Part shown: in pieces, positions 46,929 through 56,085 of the stretch
Numbering within the stretch: position 1 is the first letter of the stretch
Layout of the letters: each line of letters starts with the position of its first letter
Position numbers and translations under genes: made by a program
Notes under the pieces: generated by a model
Told to the model about the DNA's origin: nothing
What the model saw: only the letters and a program-made list of their open reading frames with translations
Databases searched by the model: none
Source: Natronosporangium hydrolyticum
GTDB lineage: Bacteria; Actinomycetota; Actinomycetes; Mycobacteriales; Micromonosporaceae
Assembly: GCF_016925615.1 (NCBI RefSeq)
Contig: NZ_CP070499.1
Location: 1,612,001 to 1,676,000 of the forward strand
Direction of reading: 5' to 3'
Length of the DNA: 64,000 bases

Positions 46929-48329
46929 GTGGATGTGATGGTCAGACCGCACCAGGAGGATCTGCTCGGCCGCCGGCCCGGCCGGTGGATCACCAACTGG
47001 GATCCCGAGGATGAAGGCTTCTGGGCCAGGACCGGTCGGCGGATCGCCAACCGGAACCTGATCTTCTCTATCTTCGCCGAGCACCTCGGCTTCTCGGTCT
47101 GGCTGCTCTGGAGCGTGATCGTGGTCAGCCTGCCGGCGGCGGGCTTCACCTTCTCGGTCAGCCAGCTGTTCTGGCTGGTGGCGCTGCCGAACCTGATCGG
47201 TGGGCTGATGCGCTTCCCGTACACCTTCGCGGTGCCGAAGTTCGGCGGCCGGAACTGGACCGTGGTGAGCGCGCTGTTGCTGGTGATCCCGCTCGGGTTG
47301 TTGATCTACTGCGTCACCGACCCGACCACGCCGTACTGGATGTTCCTGGTCGCGGCGGCCACCGCCGGGCTGGGCGGCGGCAACTTCGCCTCCAGCATGG
47401 CGAACATCTCCTTCTTCTATCCGGAGCGGCGCAAGGGCCTCGCGCTGGGGCTTAACGCCGCCGGCGGCAACATCGGCGTCAGCGTGGTGCAGTTCGTCGT
47501 GCCGATCGTGATCGTGATCGGGGTCGCCGGTGGTGCGGTCCGGCTGGAGTACGCCGCCTACGTGTGGCTCCCGCTGGTCCTGATCTCCGCGGTGTGCGCG
47601 TGGCGGTGGATGGACAATCTGTCGACCGCCCGCTCGAACTTCCGGGACCAGGTGGTGGTCGCCAAGCGCGAGCACACCTGGGTGATGTCGGTGCTCTACA
47701 TCGGGACCTTCGGTTCGTTCATCGGCTACTCGGCGGCGTTCCCGCTGCTGATCAACACCCAGTTCCCGGAGCTGTCGGCGATCGGGCTGGCCTTCCTCGG
47801 CCCGCTGGTCGGCTCGGTGTCGCGGCCGCTGGGCGGCTGGCTCTCCGATCACCTCGGCGGGGCCCGGGTAACGCTGTGGACCTTCCTGACCATGTGTGTC
47901 GGCGTCATCGGGGTGTGGCAGGCGCTGCAGGTGCACAGCTTCCCACTGTTCCTAGGTGCGTTCCTGCTGCTCTTCGTCACCACCGGGGTGGGCAACGGGT
48001 CGACGTACCGGATGATCCCGTCGATCTTCCGGGCGCAGGCGCTGCTGCGCGTGGACTACACCGACCCGGAGGCGCGGGCAGGTGCGCTGGCCAAGGCCCG
48101 CCGGGAGGGGGCGGCGGTGCTCGGTTTCACGTCGGCGATCGGCGCGCTCGGCGGCTTCCTGATCCCGCAGGGCTTCGGGACATCGATCTCGGCCACCGGC
48201 GGCGTCGGGACCGCGCTCACCTGCTTCCTCGCGTTCTACCTGGTCTGTTCGGTGCTGACCTGGGGGTACTACCTCCGGCGAAGCGGGTTGTCCGCACAGC
48301 TGCCGGCGTTGTCGATGCGGGCCATTTAG
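46929..48329 (+). CDS. narK: NarK/NasA-type nitrate/nitrite transporter (MFS)
   Basis: 466 residues, GTG start with GAGGAGGA upstream. Twelve-span major facilitator. The nitrate-porter signature GLGGGNFASSM is in span 5, with a second Gly-rich segment TGVGNGSTYRMIP in the C-terminal half. It imports nitrate (or exchanges nitrite) for the assimilatory reductases encoded immediately downstream. The cytoplasmic N-terminal ~45 residues (WITNWDPEDEGFWARTGRR) are typical of actinobacterial NarK. I did not find a convincing GlnR box upstream. Confidence 0.93.
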   Translation: MDVMVRPHQEDLLGRRPGRWITNWDPEDEGFWARTGRRIANRNLIFSIFAEHLGFSVWLLWSVIVVSLPAAGFTFSVSQLFWLVALPNLIGGLMRFPYTFAVPKFGGRNWTVVSALLLVIPLGLLIYCVTDPTTPYWMFLVAAATAGLGGGNFASSMANISFFYPERRKGLALGLNAAGGNIGVSVVQFVVPIVIVIGVAGGAVRLEYAAYVWLPLVLISAVCAWRWMDNLSTARSNFRDQVVVAKREHTWVMSVLYIGTFGSFIGYSAAFPLLINTQFPELSAIGLAFLGPLVGSVSRPLGGWLSDHLGGARVTLWTFLTMCVGVIGVWQALQVHSFPLFLGAFLLLFVTTGVGNGSTYRMIPSIFRAQALLRVDYTDPEARAGALAKARREGAAVLGFTSAIGALGGFLIPQGFGTSISATGGVGTALTCFLAFYLVCSVLTWGYYLRRSGLSAQLPALSMRAI

Positions 48330-48386
48330 CCGGCCCGAAACATTGGGGACCCCGCCATGCAAACCGTGCGCTACAAGGTAGAGACC

Positions 48387-50453
48387 ATGCGTACCACCGC
48401 CACCCACTGCCCGTACTGCGCGTTGCAGTGCGGCATGGGGATCCGCGGCGGCGACGCCGCCGAGGTTGAGGTGGTCGGTCGCGACTTCCCCACCAATCAG
48501 GGTGGCCTATGTCAGAAGGGCTGGACATCGGCGCAGGTGCTCACCGCCCCCGACCGGCTCACCACCCCGCTGCTGCGGGAGCATCGAGGCGCGCCGCTGC
48601 GTCCGGTGAGTTGGCGGCGTGCGCTCGACCGGGTGGTCGGCGAGATCCAGCGGGTGCAGGCCGACCACGGCCCCGACGGGGTGGCGGTCTTCGGCGGCGG
48701 TGGCCTGACTAACGAGAAGGCGTACCAGCTGGGCAAGTTCGCCCGGGTGGCGCTGCGCACCTCGCAGATCGACTACAACGGCCGGTTCTGCATGTCGTCG
48801 GCGGCCGCGGCCGGCATCCGCGCCTTCGGGATCGACCGGGGGCTGCCGTTTCCGCTGCCGGACCTGCGGGAAGCGCAGACGGTGCTGCTGGTGGGGAGCA
48901 ACCTCGCCGAGACTATGCCGCCGGTGATGCGGCACCTCAACGAGCGGCAGGGCGATCTGATCGTGGTCGACCCGCGGGCAACTCCGACCGCGCGGGCGGC
49001 CACGTTGCACCTGCCGGTCACCCCGGGCACCGATCTGGCGCTCGCCAACGGGTTGCTGCACCTGGCGATCGTCGAGGGCTACCTTGACCAGGCGTACGTG
49101 GCCGCGCGAACCAGCGGGTTCGACGAGGTACGCGCGGTGGTGGCGAGCTACTGGCCGGAGCGGGTGGAGCGGCTCACCGGGGTGCCCGTGGCCGACCTAC
49201 GCCGGGCGGTTCGGCTGTTGGCCGAGGCGGAGAGCGCGATGGTGCTCACCGCCCGCGGCGCCGAGCAGCACAGCAAGGGTGTGGACACGGTCTCGGCGTG
49301 GATCAACCTGGCGTTGGCGTTGGGCCTGCCCGGCCGGCCCGGCTCCGGGTACGGCTGCCTGACCGGGCAGGGCAACGGTCAGGGTGGCCGGGAGCATGGC
49401 CAGAAGGCCGACCAGCTGCCCGGCTACCGGAAGATCGACGACCCGGCGGCCCGGGCGCATGTGGCGTCGGTCTGGGGGGTCGATCCGGCGGAGCTGCCCG
49501 GCCCCGGCCGGTCAGCGTACGAGCTGCTGGACGCGCTCGGCACCCCCGGCGGACCGCGGGCGATGCTGGTCTTCGGCAGCAACCTGGCGGTGTCCGCGCC
49601 GCGGGCCGGCCACATCACCGAGCGGCTCGAAGCGCTCGACTTTCTGATGGTGGCTGACTTCGTCCCGTCGGAGACCGCCCAGCTCGCCGACGTGGTCCTG
49701 CCGATCACCCAGTGGGCCGAGGAAGACGGCACCATGACCAACCTGGAGGGCAGGGTGCTGCGGCGCCGCCGGGCGGTCACCCCGCCGCCCGGGGTGCGCA
49801 GCGAGTTGGCGGTCCTGGCAGGGCTCGCCGACCGGCTGGGCTGCCGGGCCCCGTTCCAGGTGTACCCGGAGGCGGTCTTCGACGAGCTGCGCCGGGCCAG
49901 CGCCGGTGGGCCGGCCGACTACGCCGGGATCAGCTGGGCCCGGATCGAGGCTGAGGAGGGCGTCTTCTGGCCGTGCCCCAGCGCCGACCATCCTGGCACG
50001 CCCCGGCTGTTCACCGAACGGTTCGCCACCGCCGACGGCCGGGCCCGGCTGGTGCCGGTGGAGCACCGGCCGGTGGCGGAGGAGCGGGACGGCGAGTTCC
50101 CGCTCTACCTGACCACCGGCCGGGTGATGCCGCACTACCAGAGCGGTGCGCAGACCCGACGGGTGCCGGATCTGGCCGCCGCCAGCCCGGCGGTCTTCGT
50201 GCAGCTCAGCACCGAGTTGGCCGAGCAGCTCGGGATCGTCGAGGGCGCCCCGGTGCGGGTGGTGAGCCGGCGCGGGGCCGCGCAGGGCGCCGCCCGGCTC
50301 TGCGACGAGATCCGCCCGGACACGGTGTTCATGCCGTTCCACTGGCCCGGTGCCGGGCGCGCCAACCTGGTCACCAACCCGGCGCTGGATCCGACGTCGC
50401 GGATGCCGGAGTTCAAGGTCTGTGCGGTCCGGGTGGAGAAGGTGGTGAACTGA
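48387..50453 (+). CDS. nasA: Assimilatory nitrate reductase catalytic subunit (molybdopterin)
   Basis: 688 residues from ATG 48387 with AAGGTAGAG upstream; an ATG at 48357 adds ten residues. The N-terminal [4Fe-4S] site is Cys8, Cys11, Cys15 (HCPYCALQCGM) and Cys42 (GLCQKGW). The probable molybdenum ligand is the Cys in GRFCMSSAAAA. Molybdopterin-binding blocks include VLLVGSNLAETMPP, QGNGQGGREHGQKADQLPGY and the C-terminal dinucleotide-binding domain (LYLTTGRVMPHYQSG). Reduces nitrate to nitrite in the cytoplasm. One-base TGATG overlap with the next gene. Confidence 0.94.
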   Translation: MRTTATHCPYCALQCGMGIRGGDAAEVEVVGRDFPTNQGGLCQKGWTSAQVLTAPDRLTTPLLREHRGAPLRPVSWRRALDRVVGEIQRVQADHGPDGVAVFGGGGLTNEKAYQLGKFARVALRTSQIDYNGRFCMSSAAAAGIRAFGIDRGLPFPLPDLREAQTVLLVGSNLAETMPPVMRHLNERQGDLIVVDPRATPTARAATLHLPVTPGTDLALANGLLHLAIVEGYLDQAYVAARTSGFDEVRAVVASYWPERVERLTGVPVADLRRAVRLLAEAESAMVLTARGAEQHSKGVDTVSAWINLALALGLPGRPGSGYGCLTGQGNGQGGREHGQKADQLPGYRKIDDPAARAHVASVWGVDPAELPGPGRSAYELLDALGTPGGPRAMLVFGSNLAVSAPRAGHITERLEALDFLMVADFVPSETAQLADVVLPITQWAEEDGTMTNLEGRVLRRRRAVTPPPGVRSELAVLAGLADRLGCRAPFQVYPEAVFDELRRASAGGPADYAGISWARIEAEEGVFWPCPSADHPGTPRLFTERFATADGRARLVPVEHRPVAEERDGEFPLYLTTGRVMPHYQSGAQTRRVPDLAAASPAVFVQLSTELAEQLGIVEGAPVRVVSRRGAAQGAARLCDEIRPDTVFMPFHWPGAGRANLVTNPALDPTSRMPEFKVCAVRVEKVVN

Positions 50454-51898
50454 TGACGATCGTGGTGGTCGGGTATGGCATGGCCGGCTCCAGAGTGGTC
50501 GAACAGCTGCGGGCCCGCAACGAGCACGAACCGGTCATCGCCTTCGGCGCCGAGCCGTACGCCGCGTACAACCGGGTGCTGCTGTCCCGGGTGCTGGCCG
50601 GCGAGGCCAGCGCCGAGGATATCCGGCTCGCGGCGACCACGTCAGGGGCCACGACGGTGCGCACCGGCGTCACCGTTACCGAGATCGACCGGGACGCCCG
50701 CGAGGTGGTCGCCGACGACGGTAGCCGCACCGGGTACGACACGCTGGTGCTCGCTACCGGGTCGCAGCCGGTGGTGCCGCCGCTGGCCGGGCTGGTCACC
50801 GACGGGTCCGGCGAGCTGCTGCCGGGCGCGGCGGTGTTTCGTACCGTAGCGGACTGCCAGAACATCATCGAGGCCGCGCAGGACGCGAAACGGGCGGTGG
50901 TGCTCGGAGGCGGGCTACTCGGGCTGGAAGCGGCCCGCGGGTTGGCCGGTCGTGGCCTGTCGGTGGAGGTGCTGCACGCCGCCGATCACCTGATGGACCG
51001 GCAGCTCGACGCGGCGGCCGGCCGGGTGTTGGCCCGCACCCTGGCAGGGCTCGGGGTCCGGGTCCGGCTCGGTGCCCGGGCGCAGGCGGTCCGCGGCGCG
51101 GACCGGGTCCGCGGCGTCGCGCTCGCCGACGGCACGGTCCTCGACGCCGATCTGCTGGTGCTCGCCTGTGGGGTGCGTCCCGAGGTTTCGCTGGCCCGGC
51201 GGGCCGGGCTGACCGTGGAGACCGGAGTGGTGGTCGACGACGCGCTGCGGTCGGTCGACGACCCGGCGGTCTATGCGGTCGGGGAGTGCGCGCAGCACGA
51301 CGGGCAGGTCTACGGCCTGGTCGCCCCGGCCTGGGAGCAGGCCACGGTCGTGGCCGACCAGCTCAGCGGCGCCGACCCGCAGGCCCGTTACCGCGGTTCC
51401 CGGATCGTCACCCGGCTGAAGGCGGCCGGGGTCGAGTTGGCGGCGATGGGCCAGACCCAGCCGGGGGAGGAGGATCCGGACGGCGCCGAGGTGCTGCACT
51501 TCTGCGATCCGGCCCGCGGCACCTACAAGAAGCTGGTGTTGCGGGACGACCGGGTGGTGGGCGCGATCCTGCTCGGGGAGATCTCCACCGTCGCCACCGT
51601 CACCCAGCTCTACGACCGGGGCACGCCGGCGCCGGCGGACCGGCTCCGATTGCTCTTCCACAGCCATCGCAACGGCGGCGGCCCTCCGGAGTCGCCCACC
51701 GGCGACGTCACCGTCTGCCACTGCAACGGCGTCGCCGCGGAGACGATCGAGGCGTGCTGGCGGGCGGGCGCCCACACGGTGACCGAGATCGCGCAGCAGA
51801 CCCGGGCTACCACCGGCTGCGGCGGCTGCCGAGGCCAGGTAGCGGGCATCGTCGCCCGGTTGAGCAGCAACACCACGAGCGGAGGTGTCTACCAATGA
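50453..51898 (+). CDS. nasB: FAD/NAD(P)-dependent oxidoreductase with BFD-type [2Fe-2S] domain (nitrate reductase electron-transfer subunit)
   Basis: 481 residues from ATG 50453. Rossmann FAD motif VVVGYGMAGSRVVEQL, NAD motif VVLGGGLLGLEAARGL and a rubredoxin-reductase-like C-terminal fold. A bacterioferritin-associated-ferredoxin domain follows, with CHCNGVAAETIEAC and GCGGC supplying four Cys. It corresponds to NasB-type partners that pass electrons from NAD(P)H to NasA. It overlaps nasA by one base and nirB by four, placing it firmly in the operon. Confidence 0.87.
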   Translation: MTIVVVGYGMAGSRVVEQLRARNEHEPVIAFGAEPYAAYNRVLLSRVLAGEASAEDIRLAATTSGATTVRTGVTVTEIDRDAREVVADDGSRTGYDTLVLATGSQPVVPPLAGLVTDGSGELLPGAAVFRTVADCQNIIEAAQDAKRAVVLGGGLLGLEAARGLAGRGLSVEVLHAADHLMDRQLDAAAGRVLARTLAGLGVRVRLGARAQAVRGADRVRGVALADGTVLDADLLVLACGVRPEVSLARRAGLTVETGVVVDDALRSVDDPAVYAVGECAQHDGQVYGLVAPAWEQATVVADQLSGADPQARYRGSRIVTRLKAAGVELAAMGQTQPGEEDPDGAEVLHFCDPARGTYKKLVLRDDRVVGAILLGEISTVATVTQLYDRGTPAPADRLRLLFHSHRNGGGPPESPTGDVTVCHCNGVAAETIEACWRAGAHTVTEIAQQTRATTGCGGCRGQVAGIVARLSSNTTSGGVYQ

Positions 51899-54471
51899 GC
51901 GAGGACCGCAGCTTGCGAGGACCGCAGCGAAGTGCGGATCATTCGGTGAGGAGCTTGGTGGTTGTCGGCAACGGCATGGTGGGGCAGCGGTTTCTGGAGG
52001 CGTTCCGGGCAACGCCCGACGCGACCGACTGGCGGGTGACCGTCCTGTGTGAGGAGCCGCAGGCCGCGTACGACCGGGTGGCCCTATCGTCGTACTTCGA
52101 AGGTCGTTCCGCCGAGGAGCTGTCACTGGTGCCGGCGGGGTTCTTCGACGAGCCGGGCTGCACGCTGCACCTGGCGGAGTCTGCGACCGAGATCGACCGG
52201 GCAGCCCGCACCGTTACTACTAGCAACGGTAGGGTGCTCGACTACGACGCGTTGGTGTTGGCCACCGGCTCTCGTCCGTTCGTGCCGCCGGTGCCCGGGC
52301 ACGAACTGACCGGATGTTTCGTCTACCGGACGCTGGACGACCTGTCGGCGATCGAGGCGTACGCCAACGGGGCCACCTCGGGGGCGGTGGTCGGCGGTGG
52401 CCTGCTGGGCCTGGAGGCCGCGAACGCGCTGCGCCAGCTGGGTCTGACCACGCACGTGGTGGAGATGGCCCCGCGGCTGATGCCGTTGCAGGTCGACGAG
52501 GGCGGCGGGCAGGCGTTGTCCCGGCACATCGAAGCTCTTGGGGTGCGGCTGCATCTGGGTGCCGCCACCGAACAGATCGAACCGGACCCGGCGGGCCGGG
52601 TGGCCCGGGTGCGGTTGACGGAGCGGGAACCGATCGATGTGGACCTGGTGGTCTTCTCGGCCGGGGTGCGTCCCCGCGACGAGTTGGCGCGTGCCGCTGG
52701 GTTGGTGGTCGGCCAGCGGGGCGGGGTGGTCGTCGACACCGGTTGCCAGACCAGCGATCCGGCGATCTGGGCGGTGGGTGAGTGCGCCAACCTCGACGGC
52801 GCGGTGTATGGGTTGGTGGCGCCGGGGTATGCGATGGCCGAGGTGGCGGCGGACCGGATCGCCGGTGGTAGTGCTAGTTTCCCAGGCGCCGACACCGCCA
52901 CCAAGCTGAAGCTGCTCGGGGTGGACGTTGCGAGCTTCGGCGACGCGTTCGGCACCGCCGACGGCGCCTTGGAGCTGGTCTTCGCCGACCAGGTCGCCGG
53001 GGTTTACAAGAAGCTGGTGGTCAGCGACGACGCCCGCCAACTGTTGGGTGGGGTGCTGGTCGGTGACGCGGCCGCGTACGCCTCGTTGCGGCCGCTGGTG
53101 GGGGAGGAGTTGCCCGGCCCGCCGGAGGAGTTGCTGCTGGGGGTACGCGGGGCGGCCCCCGGTGAGCTGCCGCCGCACGCCCAGGTCTGCACCTGCAACG
53201 CGGTGACGAAGGAACAGATCTGCACCGCGATCACCGAGCATGGTTTGACCGATGTCGCGGGTGTGAAGGAGTGCACCCGCGCCGGGACGGGCTGCGGCAG
53301 CTGTGTGCCGATGGTGAAGACGCTGCTCGCTGAGAGCGGGGTGGCGGTGAGCCGGGCGCTGTGTGAGCACTTCGACCAGACCCGGGCGGAGCTGTTCGAC
53401 ATCATCCGGGTGGCCGGGGTGCGTACCTTCTCGGAGTTGGTCGACCGGTTCGGCCGGGGCCGGGGTTGTGACATCTGCAAGCCGGCGGTCGCGTCGATCC
53501 TGGCGAGCCTCGGCTCCGGGCACATCCTCGACGGCGAGCAGGCGGCGTTGCAGGACACCAACGACCACTTCCTGGCCAACCTGCAGCGCGACGGGAGCTA
53601 CTCGGTGGTGCCCCGGGTCCCTGGTGGTGAGATCACGCCGGAGAAGCTGATCGTGATCGGGGAGGTGGCCCGCGACTTCGGGCTCTACACGAAGATCACC
53701 GGTGGTCAGCGCATCGACCTGTTCGGCGCGCGGGTGGAGCAACTGCCGCAGATCTGGCAGCGGCTGGTGGCGGCCGGGATGGAGTCCGGCCACGCCTACG
53801 GTAAGGCGCTGCGGACCGTGAAGTCGTGTGTCGGGTCGACCTGGTGCCGTTACGGGGTGCAGGATTCGACCACCCTCGCGATCGACCTGGAGCTGCGCTA
53901 TCGGGGCCTGCGGGCACCCCACAAGATCAAGATGGCGGTCTCAGGTTGTGCCCGGGAGTGCGCCGAAGCGCGCAGCAAGGATGTCGGGGTCATCGCCACC
54001 GAGCACGGGTGGAACCTTTACGTGGGTGGCAACGGTGGATTCAAACCACGCCATGCCGATCTGTTCCTGACCGATGTCGACACCGAGACGCTGGTGCGGA
54101 CCATCGACCGGTTTCTGATGTTCTACATCCGCACCGCCGACCGGCTGCAGCGTACGGCGGCGTGGGTGGAGGGGTTGGACGGCGGGCTGGACTACCTGCG
54201 CGCGGTCATCATGGACGATTCGCTGGGGATCGCTGGGGAGCTGGACGAGGCGATGACCCGGCACGTCGGCGGGTACGCCGACGAGTGGCAGGCTACTTTG
54301 GAGGACCCGCAGCGGCTGCGCCGGTTCGTATCGTTCGTCAACGAGCCGGAGGTGTCCGACCCCAGCATCGTCTTTGTGCCGGAGCGGGGGCAACCCCGGC
54401 CGCCGGAGGGCGGCGCGCCGCCCCCGCCGACCCTGATCGCTGGCCCGACCTTGGAGGTGGTGAACCGATGA
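51895..54471 (+). CDS. nirB: Nitrite reductase (NAD(P)H), large subunit
   Basis: 858 residues from ATG 51895, overlapping the previous stop; GTG 51946 (RSLVVVGNGMVGQRFLEA) is an alternative that drops a repeat-encoded N-terminus. Domains in order: FAD/NAD reductase; BFD [2Fe-2S] (VCTCNAVTKEQIC to GCGSC); a second BFD-like stretch (GCDICKPA); the nitrite/sulfite reductase ferredoxin-like half; and the siroheme-[4Fe-4S] domain. The last has Cys645-X5-Cys651 (CVGSTWC) and Cys685-X3-Cys689 (CAREC). Reduces nitrite to ammonium with six electrons. Confidence 0.96.
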   Translation: MSEDRSLRGPQRSADHSVRSLVVVGNGMVGQRFLEAFRATPDATDWRVTVLCEEPQAAYDRVALSSYFEGRSAEELSLVPAGFFDEPGCTLHLAESATEIDRAARTVTTSNGRVLDYDALVLATGSRPFVPPVPGHELTGCFVYRTLDDLSAIEAYANGATSGAVVGGGLLGLEAANALRQLGLTTHVVEMAPRLMPLQVDEGGGQALSRHIEALGVRLHLGAATEQIEPDPAGRVARVRLTEREPIDVDLVVFSAGVRPRDELARAAGLVVGQRGGVVVDTGCQTSDPAIWAVGECANLDGAVYGLVAPGYAMAEVAADRIAGGSASFPGADTATKLKLLGVDVASFGDAFGTADGALELVFADQVAGVYKKLVVSDDARQLLGGVLVGDAAAYASLRPLVGEELPGPPEELLLGVRGAAPGELPPHAQVCTCNAVTKEQICTAITEHGLTDVAGVKECTRAGTGCGSCVPMVKTLLAESGVAVSRALCEHFDQTRAELFDIIRVAGVRTFSELVDRFGRGRGCDICKPAVASILASLGSGHILDGEQAALQDTNDHFLANLQRDGSYSVVPRVPGGEITPEKLIVIGEVARDFGLYTKITGGQRIDLFGARVEQLPQIWQRLVAAGMESGHAYGKALRTVKSCVGSTWCRYGVQDSTTLAIDLELRYRGLRAPHKIKMAVSGCARECAEARSKDVGVIATEHGWNLYVGGNGGFKPRHADLFLTDVDTETLVRTIDRFLMFYIRTADRLQRTAAWVEGLDGGLDYLRAVIMDDSLGIAGELDEAMTRHVGGYADEWQATLEDPQRLRRFVSFVNEPEVSDPSIVFVPERGQPRPPEGGAPPPPTLIAGPTLEVVNR
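51899..51929 (+). repeat. Duplicated 14-base word at the nirB start
   Basis: GCGAGGACCGCAGC at 51899-51912 and again at 51916-51929, in frame within the first codons of nirB. It resembles GC-rich dispersed repeats seen at gene junctions of Micromonosporaceae and encodes the peptide SEDRSLRGPQRSADHS. Recognition as a dispersed repeat is from memory. Confidence 0.5.
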
Positions 54472-54863
54472 CCGAGCTACAGACCGCGTCCGCCGCGGTC
54501 CTGACCCGTCCCCGGGCGGAGGTGTGGCGTGATGTCTGTGCCTTCTCGGATCTGATGCCGGAACGGGGAGTCTGTGTGCTGCTAGGCGGTGAACAGATTG
54601 CGGTCTTCCGGACGTGGTCCGGTGAGCTGCACGCGGTCAGCAACTACGACCCGGTCGGGCGGGCCTACGTCCTGTCGCGCGGCATCGTGGGTAGCCGCGG
54701 CGAGGTGCCGACCGTCGCCTCACCGCTCTACAAGCAGGCCTTCGATCTGCGTACCGGGCGCTGTCTGGACCAGCCGGAGGTGATGCTGCCGGTCTTCCCG
54801 GTCCGCCGGCGCGGCGACCGGGTCGAGATACGCGAGGTTCCCGCACCGGAGCGGGCTCCGTGA
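54468..54863 (+). CDS. nirD: Nitrite reductase (NAD(P)H), small subunit
   Basis: 131 residues, ATGA overlap with nirB. Rieske-like fold without the 2Fe-2S ligands: the loop positions that hold Cys-His pairs in Rieske proteins read NYDPVGRAYVLSRGIVG and SPLYKQAFDLRTGRC, as in other NirD proteins. It assists NirB. It is followed, again by a 4-base overlap, by the HemD-type gene. Confidence 0.93.
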   Translation: MTELQTASAAVLTRPRAEVWRDVCAFSDLMPERGVCVLLGGEQIAVFRTWSGELHAVSNYDPVGRAYVLSRGIVGSRGEVPTVASPLYKQAFDLRTGRCLDQPEVMLPVFPVRRRGDRVEIREVPAPERAP

Positions 54864-56035
54864 GCACTGGCCGCGACGGCGCGGCCGGTCGGGAGGAGCC
54901 GCTCGCCGGCTACACCGTCGGGGTGACTGCGGCTCGCCGCCGCGACGAGCTCGGGGCGTTGCTGCAGCGGCGCGGGGCTCGGGTGGTGGACGCGCCGGCG
55001 ATCCAGATCGTCCCGCTCGCCGACGACCGGGAGCTGCGGGCGGCGACCGAGCAGTGCCTGGCGGCGCCGATCGACGTGGCGGTGGCGACCACCGGCATCG
55101 GCTTCCGGGGTTGGTTGGAGGCGGCCGAGGGGTGGGGGCAGGCGGCTGCCCTCGTCGCTCACCTCGGACGGGCTACCTTGCTGGCCCGCGGCCCCAAGGC
55201 CCGCGGCGCGATTCGCGCCGCGGGCCTGCTTGACGCCTGGTCGCCGGCGTCGGAGTCGTCTAGCGAGGTGCTCGAGTATCTGCTGGCGCAGGGGGTGTCC
55301 GGGCAGCGGATCGCGGTGCAGCTGCACGGCGAACCGTTGCCCGATTTCGTGGAGGCGCTTGAGGACGCGGGCGCCACTGTGGTCCCGGTGCCGGTCTATC
55401 GGTGGGTGCTGCCGGAGGATGTGGCGCCGCTGCGACGGTTGGTGGAGCTCACCGTCACCGGGCAGGTGGACGCGGTCACGTTCACCAGTGCTCCGGCAGT
55501 GGCGAGCCTGCTGCAGGTGGCAGACGAGATCGGGCATCGGGCGGCGTTGCTGTCGGCGCTGCGGCATGAGGTGGTGCCGGCGTGTGTAGGGCCGGTGACC
55601 GCCGGGCCGCTGGCCCGGTTGGAGGTCACCACCGTGCAGCCTGACCGGTACCGGCTCGGTGCGTTGGTCCGGGAGTTGGCGCAGGTGTTGCCGGCGCGGG
55701 CGCGGCGGCTGCCGGTCGGCGGCCATCTGCTGGAGGTACGCGGCCACGGGGTGTTGCTCGACGGTGAGTTGGTGGCGTTGCCGCCGAGTCTGATCGCGGT
55801 GTTGCGGGAGCTGGCCCGGCAGCCGGGTCGGGTGCGGTCCCGCACCGAGTTGCTCGCGGCGCTCCCCGGCGGCCAGGACAACGCCGGCCACGCGGTGGAG
55901 ATGGCGGTTACCCGGTTGCGGGGAGCGTTGGGGGCGCGGCTGATCCAGACGGTGACGAAGCGGGGGTACCGGCTCGCCTTCGAGCCAGAACGGGAGAGCC
56001 AGGGCTGCCTAGCCCAACCAGAGGGCCGATCATGA
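54860..56035 (+). CDS. hemD: Uroporphyrinogen-III synthase fused to a winged-helix DNA-binding domain
   Basis: 391 residues, GTG start. Residues ~15-265 form a HemD domain (YTVGVTAARRRDELGALLQR; the linker TLLARGPKARGAIR; VDAVTFTSAPAVASLLQ). Residues ~275-375 form an OmpR/PhoB-like winged helix (LLEVRGHGVLLDGELVALPP, then VTRLRGALGARLIQTVTKRG), with a short C-terminal tail. Such fusions are known in actinobacteria beside nirBD and may be regulators of nitrogen assimilation rather than only siroheme enzymes. Catalysis is plausible but HemD has few invariant residues. Its stop overlaps the next start. Confidence 0.88.
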   Translation: MSTGRDGAAGREEPLAGYTVGVTAARRRDELGALLQRRGARVVDAPAIQIVPLADDRELRAATEQCLAAPIDVAVATTGIGFRGWLEAAEGWGQAAALVAHLGRATLLARGPKARGAIRAAGLLDAWSPASESSSEVLEYLLAQGVSGQRIAVQLHGEPLPDFVEALEDAGATVVPVPVYRWVLPEDVAPLRRLVELTVTGQVDAVTFTSAPAVASLLQVADEIGHRAALLSALRHEVVPACVGPVTAGPLARLEVTTVQPDRYRLGALVRELAQVLPARARRLPVGGHLLEVRGHGVLLDGELVALPPSLIAVLRELARQPGRVRSRTELLAALPGGQDNAGHAVEMAVTRLRGALGARLIQTVTKRGYRLAFEPERESQGCLAQPEGRS

Positions 56036-56085
56036 GTTTGTTGCGCGACACGCCGGGCGGCTCTGCTAACCAGCTCATGATCGGC
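56025..56085 (+). repeat. 12-bp inverted repeat across the chelatase start codon
   Basis: GCCGATCATGAG (56025-56036, containing the ATG at 56032) and CTCATGATCGGC (56074-56085) are perfect complements separated by 37 bases. Pairing in the mRNA would bury the start codon of the sirohydrochlorin-chelatase-like gene unless ribosomes arriving from hemD unfold it, which suggests strict translational coupling. Confidence 0.6.

Noticed and set aside
52123-53922. 599-codon minus-strand frame over nirB
   Set aside because: Shadow of NirB. The plus-strand siroheme and Fe-S motifs are decisive.
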